Virus record (IMG/VR): IMGVR_UViG_3300008261_000101
Coordinates: 1 to 53,861 of that record
Source: a virus
Reading direction: 5' to 3' (one strand)
Length of the DNA: 53,861 bases
The position numbers and the translations under genes were made by a program. This document shows, piece by piece, positions 50,601 through 53,861 of this stretch. The stretch's first letter is position 1; every line of letters begins with the position of its first letter. The notes below the pieces were generated by a model. That model was not told the DNA's origin, did no database searches, and worked only from the letters and a program-made list of their open reading frames with translations.

Positions 50601-52238
50601 GCTATCACCTCTGTCTAACATATTAGTTACAATTGCAAAGCGTTCTATTATATCGTATCTAGCATCTAAGTTGCCAGCATCGCTGTCTGGTAGTAAATCA
50701 AGAATTAGGTCTCTTGCAGATTCAAGGCCGTATACAGTTGCTTCAAGTTGTTGTCTAATAACTTTTTGTGCTGCTACTCGTAAGTATGATCTACCGGCTG
50801 CTAATGATTGGTATGTTGTACCTAGTGCAACATCTCCCATAATAGCATCAACTATTCTAGCAACATCGCGTCTACAGATATTTTCATCGTAAATTAACGG
50901 TTGTTCAGTTATGTCGGTGCTTGTTATATAGTACTTTGTTACATCACCATCAAATGTAATGACCGATCCAACTTGGGGAATATCTCTTAAGCTATCAATT
51001 TCTACACTTATATTTCGCGTAAGATTTACATCTGCTTCAGCTTCGATTGTAAACGATCCTCCCACAAAAGTTATTTGTGGTACAAATGTATATCTTGATC
51101 CTGGATTGGTAACAATAATACCTGTTAGTTTTCCTGTTGTAACATCAATAATTGCTGTACCGGTTGCAGTTACTCCTCCCGGAGCAGTAGGTGGATCAAA
51201 CACTACAGCAGGAGCACTAATATAACCAGAACCCTGATTGGTAATTGTTACACTTCCTACTGTTGAATAATAATCTTGTGTGGGTCTTGCTGTTGTATAA
51301 GGAGTTTCGTAGACTCCGTCTGCAATAATAGCGTATGTACCAAAGTCAGAAACTGAGTTAGAGATTGATAGATAACCACCATTGGTTGTTAAAAATCCAG
51401 TACGGCAAAAAACAGTAAAACAGCTAACAATTTGTGTATAACCAAAATTAGTAATATGGAAACCGATGCCGCCTTGTGCAATCTGAGTAAATGCGTCGGC
51501 GACCATTGAACGAACCAACGACCTAGGATCGTATTCGTCCCCGTCAACTAATATACCGTTTCCGCCGCCGGTTTCGTTTACACGCTTTGCTAATGGTACC
51601 CTAACATCGTTTATAATAGGCCTTGCACCCGGAGTAACGCCTTCGATTTGTACAGTTTCAAAAGGTACAAATTCTGTGCCATCGTTTAACCATGGTCCGT
51701 TAATGTTTGAACAATTTTGCACGTAAGGCGATGTAGTAACTAATGCTCCAGATTTAATTTTTACACAAAACCCCGGATCAGCTAATCCCCTAAAAGTTAT
51801 TTGATATATGTAACAGGCGTTGTCTACATAAAATATGTCATCCTGATTATTGTTTGGCCAAACGTTTGTTGTACGTAAGCTATCTCCTCTAACAGTTTGA
51901 CGTACTTTTAATGTAATAGGATTATCTTCGTAGTAATCTCCTGGCGCAACTTGAATTATTGCTCCAACAGGGGCTGCTTCAACTGCGGCTTTTATTGTTT
52001 TTTTAGCCCTGTCAGAAGTTGGTCCTAATCCACTGTTATTATCATCTCCTTCGAGTGATACATAATAAACTAATGCATTTTCTTCAGCACCGGGAATATT
52101 TCCTGTAACAATTAAGTTTCCATTTATTGTTACATTACCACTTTTAGGTGTGAGGTTAATCTGTCCGTCACCGGTTATTACTAACTGACGATCTCCGACT
52201 TTCCTTTCATGCAGTATCTGTTGCTTTACATATTTCAT
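44640..52238 (-). CDS. Giant structural protein with beta-helix and eight helical repeats (2532 aa)
   Basis: After a short N-terminal region (GNVTINGNLIVTGN), residues about 55-330 form a beta-helix-like region paralogous to the one in the 3793-aa fibre (shared YVS.E.GDD, SPYVQNCS, MVADAFTQIAQGGIGF, QIVSCF, GGYLSISNS). Residues about 440-1600 hold eight repeats of 140-160 aa built round an R-D-V-x-x-I-I-D-A-x-x-x-D motif. The remainder is beta-rich with three TGA-L/V-V-V-x-GG-V-G-I modules. It lacks an S74 domain. It is probably a fibre, whisker or baseplate-attached spike that works with the S74 fibre. The start has only a weak AGAAG Shine-Dalgarno. Confidence 0.85.
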   Translation of the reverse strand: MKYVKQQILHERKVGDRQLVITGDGQINLTPKSGNVTINGNLIVTGNIPGAEENALVYYVSLEGDDNNSGLGPTSDRAKKTIKAAVEAAPVGAIIQVAPGDYYEDNPITLKVRQTVRGDSLRTTNVWPNNNQDDIFYVDNACYIYQITFRGLADPGFCVKIKSGALVTTSPYVQNCSNINGPWLNDGTEFVPFETVQIEGVTPGARPIINDVRVPLAKRVNETGGGNGILVDGDEYDPRSLVRSMVADAFTQIAQGGIGFHITNFGYTQIVSCFTVFCRTGFLTTNGGYLSISNSVSDFGTYAIIADGVYETPYTTARPTQDYYSTVGSVTITNQGSGYISAPAVVFDPPTAPGGVTATGTAIIDVTTGKLTGIIVTNPGSRYTFVPQITFVGGSFTIEAEADVNLTRNISVEIDSLRDIPQVGSVITFDGDVTKYYITSTDITEQPLIYDENICRRDVARIVDAIMGDVALGTTYQSLAAGRSYLRVAAQKVIRQQLEATVYGLESARDLILDLLPDSDAGNLDARYDIIERFAIVTNMLDRGDSSAAPDVVYNDLPTLSSGTISSKDNILANREFIIDEITKYIAEQFTYLSYNQDNFDRDVRLAMESVAYDVALGTNYNAVTTGLTYQRSYSSEIKARQITQTLAAFTELKSIVAGYSAVVASPTANTRSNTAFNEIIELIGAGDSSSANDIQYPNPTSGLTSRINAKNHLRANREFIQEEILEWTTANHPTLSYDSDKFYRDVGYIIDALSYDILYKGNTATRNASNAYFIETGIQPVNANEIEPTVEAYQHLQYVVGQIILGNLIEKTPANPLTQDTSNDSATGSEVDEIFNLVQIFIDVIDNSTISGLPTASYPEITWATSQIQNASRQIFANKSTAVTEISDFIIDNYPDFTYDRTKCKRDVALILDAVARDVRLNTNYNSITAGLAYKRATASVVDANQLPATILALRETKRLAQAATISSSVVSTAVGDRFDDLLSVIEYEDLPSEGKTFNYPPSASTELRDASRQLQDNRDFLIAETIAWINDNYFIYDSEQYSLNFGLIIDAVSLDVALGTNYNSVAAGLSYQISTAQPKIDGDVVETVSAITHLKSLVGTLLASSANALLRSNAGFDEIIDIIVNGTEGTTLAADHLIWDESGVPTDQINAKEQLQNNRDFIGADLVEYVQNTYPLLTFNTTNFNMNVKLFVDALSHDIMYGGNYATRIAAQSYWNGTTSVVSAEQAETVAAFNYLTNILGDIIQGIPVTPQAGNSELQDLGSIAASSTEVDRVVELTEDFANVIEDIDTLPAQVLPDFSWVSSEYANARISLQTQKSTLQSGVISYINSTLDGLTYDELILERDTGLLIDAVTHDLLYSGNRAILVAARAYYNYGTIQIPTQEEEISAAYEHLKGVAADVIEGIAVTPTPGNTESQVLTPGFGLSTHSDTSNTLFDVVIDAINDGLVSTPQEVDPDYSWNTSSVDNAATNLLAQSSVIQQGTIDFITNNLIGFSYNVQKCQRDVSYIIDAAVYDMTYGGNKQTRRAAEAYYNGAVLGNAIVGTADQSGVSEFSYKHLATVLKEIALNNTITPSEDVTETQVIGSSAGSSISANYIWILVEKIAEVIKNGNTSLPTEVNHSYSTLADVTINAKRELILTNTDDIVDETIIMLNQEYGGTATISLFPGVTFVLDNTLSSLQNVSTISTSGHAFEYVGAGITYNALPFFGGVPIAANEFVETNNGKVFAGGVVDQIGNFKVGNFFRVNALTGAITLNANEISLSGITSIGPFRRDGIPVGVELREVSENGDLTSSLGIPDSYTVPTQTAVISYVENRYLNKITGGTVEDDVIFETDIQVNGGDLSSTAVTFNLINDNAQTVNAFGGATDINIGALIGTTTVNNTLEVIGTSLFQDDVTITGIANVSVPDNTSDVFSIYQGSFNYFTIDTVNGTENVTFGETPIVNILNTTNSSTYSTGALVVTGGVGIGGNLSVNGDLTINGSIDLGNAAVDSLVVTGDAEFNIPDNIAVAFEIKESTNSYVAIDTTNSSESIKFGTVPNIIVLNETDSSDKDTGAVIVQGGVGIEKNLNVGANLSVVQDATVTGDLSVNGGDITTTAGTFNILNTTATTVNAFGAATTLNIGAATGTLTVNNELTIFDSVASIQLPVGTTAERPTSVTGQVRFNTNVGQFEGYDGIAWNSLGGVRDVDGNTYIIAESSPAANENELMFYTDGIERMNLSTARLRIDDTVDVRIENTTASSAYNTGALTVTGGVGIGKELHVNQYIGGNTSGVLQLTNYASDKIIIKASTIESPEEIKFISNAPDSSADAIVYPIILAHHSVSGTPTVNSGTGLKFELETDTSIFTIGGILDVVVTNVTNLAEYFEMSFKTMTNGTLTEKFKLGSTVATITGDLAVNGGDITTSAGTFNLLNVTPTTINAFGNATVINIGKTGGLTTFDQSVTVNEDLTVDEDLTVNGSLILTNNDLAVQYGGTGASTFTENGILYGDTANPIQVTAAAGASDITTSYQILTVTSNIDSTPVWTDTIDGGTF
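47680..50885 (-). repeat. Eight tandem helical repeats in the 2532-aa protein
   Basis: Core motifs lie near residues 463, 606, 749, 912, 1050, 1195, 1350 and 1510 (e.g. KRDVALILDAVARD, QRDVSYIIDAAVYD, YRDVGYIIDALSYD). Sub-types alternate between LGTNYNS-xx-AGL and YGGN-xx-TR-xx-A-xx-Y endings. Divergence at DNA level indicates old duplications. Confidence 0.8.
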
Positions 52239-52241
52239 ATT

Positions 52242-52574
52242 TTATACTTCTAAATAACTTACCGTTGCTGATATCTTGTCTGGGTCTGTGCTTATTAAAA
52301 TTACTCTGTCGCCTTCGTCGAGTAGAATCCTTTCTGCACTAAACGTGAATGTATCTTGTGCCGGTAATGAAACGTTATTTAGAATTTTGTTTACATCGCT
52401 TTTAACGCCGCCTGATCCTTTTACTAAATGCATGTCAAAGAAACTGTCGTTGGCAGTATCTGCGGTTGGTGCATAATTACATACAATTACAGTTGTAATT
52501 GCATATCTTTTTGATGATGGAACAGTTAAAAGCGTTGTGTCAGTTTCTAAAATGAGTGCGCTTGCTATTGACAT
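52242..52574 (-). CDS. Small beta-rich structural protein (110 aa)
   Basis: Sequence such as ITTVIVCNYAPTADTANDSF, DMHLVKGSGG and DTFTFSAERILLDEGDRVIL suggests a compact beta-sandwich domain. Similar small proteins, as I recall, accompany fibre genes in marine T4-like phages. AAAGGAAAG precedes the ATG; it ends four bases before the 2532-aa gene, so both are made from one transcript. It may be a fibre connector or decoration protein; this is inference. Confidence 0.7.
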   Translation of the reverse strand: MSIASALILETDTTLLTVPSSKRYAITTVIVCNYAPTADTANDSFFDMHLVKGSGGVKSDVNKILNNVSLPAQDTFTFSAERILLDEGDRVILISTDPDKISATVSYLEV

Positions 52575-52587
52575 ATTTTGCTTTCCT

Positions 52588-53604
52588 TTAAAAAATCATT
52601 GCATATAATATTGCTTTGTTCTTACTGATCAACTCGCCATTGGTACTGTCTTCGTTTATAAAAAATATTCCAGTAGCACCATCAGATTCTGCTTTTGAAT
52701 ATATCTTTACACCATCAACTGGAGCAGAAGGATCTGATATTTTTGTTAATTCAATTGCAGTTGAAATTTCAACACTTCCTGTTCCGTTGCCTGATAGTAT
52801 AATATTTTGATTAGTAACATTAGAAGTTATTTCGTTATCAGAAATTCTAATGTTGTTTAAATCTAAATATGTTTCAAAAAATTCTGCAACAGTAACACCG
52901 TTTACTTTAAATAGTACTTTGTTTGAAGCATCTCCGTTGGTTGTATCTGTTGCTTCTACTGCTGTATTTCCAGTACTAACCGGTGCCCAAATTTTTGTAT
53001 GGAAGTTATATGTATTATATCCTTTAACATAATCTTTTAAAACTTGAACGTTAGGAATAGCATCGTTGTCGTAAGGAGTTGCTAGTTTATCAGGGTTTGA
53101 ACCGTTAAAGGTTATGTTACTGCCTGTATACGGAAATAATTGTTTTTCGTAATCAACAGTACCAGTAACACTTACTATACCAGTTCCTTCGCTGATAAGA
53201 TATAAGTCAAAATCATTTAAAGTTTTAATACTGTTAGTGTAAATTCCTAGCAAATGTCCGGAGGCATTTTCAAATGTATATGCTCCATTTGTTATGCCTC
53301 CGGTTCTGCTGTCTAAGAAACTCTTATCTTCGTCAAAGAACAAATGAGCATTGCTCAATGATCCTCGATCAATGATAAGACCTGCTGTATTTAAAGTTAC
53401 ACCTGCACCTGTTTCACCGTTGTTTAGTGTAATGGTGTTATCAGTAATAACCAAGTCTTCACTACCAACTGATGTTGATGTACCTTCGACTGTTAAGTTA
53501 CCTTGAATAATAACGTCACCAGAATCTAAGTCTATAGTTCCGCCTGGATTAATTTTTATTCTGTATAGATCAACACTATGGTTATGTACTTTAGATGATG
53601 CCAT
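52588..53604 (-). CDS. Fibre-type structural protein (338 aa)
   Basis: The N-terminal repeats GGTIDLDSGDVIIQGNLTVE and GNLTVEGTSTSVGSEDLVI are the SGDVIIQGNLTV-type modules of the two giant proteins, so this is probably a shorter relative. The middle has polar beta sequence, with the segment KVNGVTVAEFFETYLDLNN. The C-terminus (SKNKAILYAMIF) is short and hydrophobic. AGGAT precedes the ATG. It lies in the same operon as the small 110-aa protein and the 2532-aa protein. Confidence 0.75.
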   Translation of the reverse strand: MASSKVHNHSVDLYRIKINPGGTIDLDSGDVIIQGNLTVEGTSTSVGSEDLVITDNTITLNNGETGAGVTLNTAGLIIDRGSLSNAHLFFDEDKSFLDSRTGGITNGAYTFENASGHLLGIYTNSIKTLNDFDLYLISEGTGIVSVTGTVDYEKQLFPYTGSNITFNGSNPDKLATPYDNDAIPNVQVLKDYVKGYNTYNFHTKIWAPVSTGNTAVEATDTTNGDASNKVLFKVNGVTVAEFFETYLDLNNIRISDNEITSNVTNQNIILSGNGTGSVEISTAIELTKISDPSAPVDGVKIYSKAESDGATGIFFINEDSTNGELISKNKAILYAMIF

Positions 53605-53624
53605 GTTTTTATCCTAGCTCGGTA

Positions 53625-53861
53625 TTATGCTTGTCCTGGTAAGTTTACGCTTAGTACTGCGTTAGGAACACTTGCTGATTCTCTAGCATCTGGTGTATTA
53701 CCGATAGCCCAAATAGCATTATCAGCAACGTCACCTTCAGGAGGGCTTCCGTTCTTTTCAATTTGAACTGTTCTGTTTCTTAATTGAGTTACATTATAAG
53801 TTGTTGAATCAGATCCTACACAGTCAATTCTAAAAGTTCCGGCAACCATTGCACCGTTTGC
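53625..53861 (-). CDS. Partial structural protein (78 aa seen; start lies outside the window)
   Basis: The frame is open to the window edge: four codons (Ala-Asn-Gly-Ala) precede the first internal Met, so the gene probably begins to the right. Visible sequence is polar (GTFRIDCVGSDSTTYNVTQL) and ends LSVNLPGQA. It lies 20 bases before the 338-aa gene in the same direction and is presumably another particle protein. No family is recognised. Confidence 0.6.
   Translation of the reverse strand, partial: ANGAMVAGTFRIDCVGSDSTTYNVTQLRNRTVQIEKNGSPPEGDVADNAIWAIGNTPDARESASVPNAVLSVNLPGQA

Noticed and set aside
33155-53861. Diversity-generating retroelement acting on the fibre genes
   Set aside because: No reverse transcriptase or template/variable repeat pair was seen. 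The fibre repeats are tandem shaft modules.
1-53861. CRISPR array, transposon or integrase
   Set aside because: No short evenly spaced palindromic repeats with unique spacers, and no transposase or recombinase motifs were seen on either strand.

Overview
The window is part of the genome of a T4-like myovirus of the marine type (cyanophage/pelagiphage-like). Recognisable T4-core proteins are UvsW, UvsY, UvsX, gp32, gp17, a gp16-like protein, gp4, gp19, gp18, gp13, gp14 and gp15. Between them lie small proteins that, from memory, recur in marine T4-like phages and not in T4 itself. The DNA is A+T-rich, genes are packed with short overlaps, and nearly everything is on the minus strand. No tRNA, integrase, transposase or CRISPR array was seen. 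The host cannot be read from the sequence.

Layout, left to right. (1) 1-1124: the 5' part of uvsW, running off the left edge, then an unrecognised 399-aa gene. (2) 2329-8023: a surface-glycan cassette inserted between uvsW and uvsY. It has three divergent capsule-transferase-like paralogs, a plus-strand GT-A glycosyltransferase, a GT8-like glycosyltransferase, a cytidylyltransferase-cupin fusion and an FkbM methyltransferase. (3) 8020-11020: recombination genes uvsY, uvsX and gp32 with two small conserved genes. (4) 11143-25329: packaging, head and tail genes (a 753-aa protein, gp17, three unnamed proteins, gp16-like, gp4, a 122-aa protein, a tail-tube-fold protein, gp19, gp18, a P-loop dNMP-kinase-like protein, a 134-aa protein, gp13). 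(5) 25375-28531: a plus-strand island with gp14, gp15 and a Nudix hydrolase. (6) 28506-32879: a second glycosyltransferase group, including a 1127-aa protein made of about ten GT-A-like repeats. (7) 32898-53861: fibre and structural genes, including giants of 3793 aa (ending in a peptidase-S74 chaperone) and 2532 aa (with eight helical repeats).

Regulation is unusually readable. A box of form R-N-TAAATA (mostly GATAAATA, like T4 late TATAAATA) sits before most operons. If it occupies -13 to -6, as in T4, predicted starts fall either just before a Shine-Dalgarno or exactly on the A of the ATG. The second class has no Shine-Dalgarno and implies leaderless late mRNAs for gp17, gp14, the cytidylyltransferase gene and the 359-aa tail gene, with weaker cases. 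Both places where transcription diverges have perfectly palindromic pairs of these boxes. The predicted gp32 transcript starts on the first base of a possible H-type pseudoknot 68 nt before the AUG, much like the T4 gene 32 autoregulatory pseudoknot.

The most unusual biology is in the glycan genes. A CDP-donor-forming enzyme lies beside three transferases of a class that often uses CMP/CDP-activated donors. The GT8 gene ends at an A9 slippery run from which a -1 shift would fuse it to the next transferase (about 565 aa). The 1127-aa array keeps a full DxD only in its last unit and a related DxD-like motif in its first.
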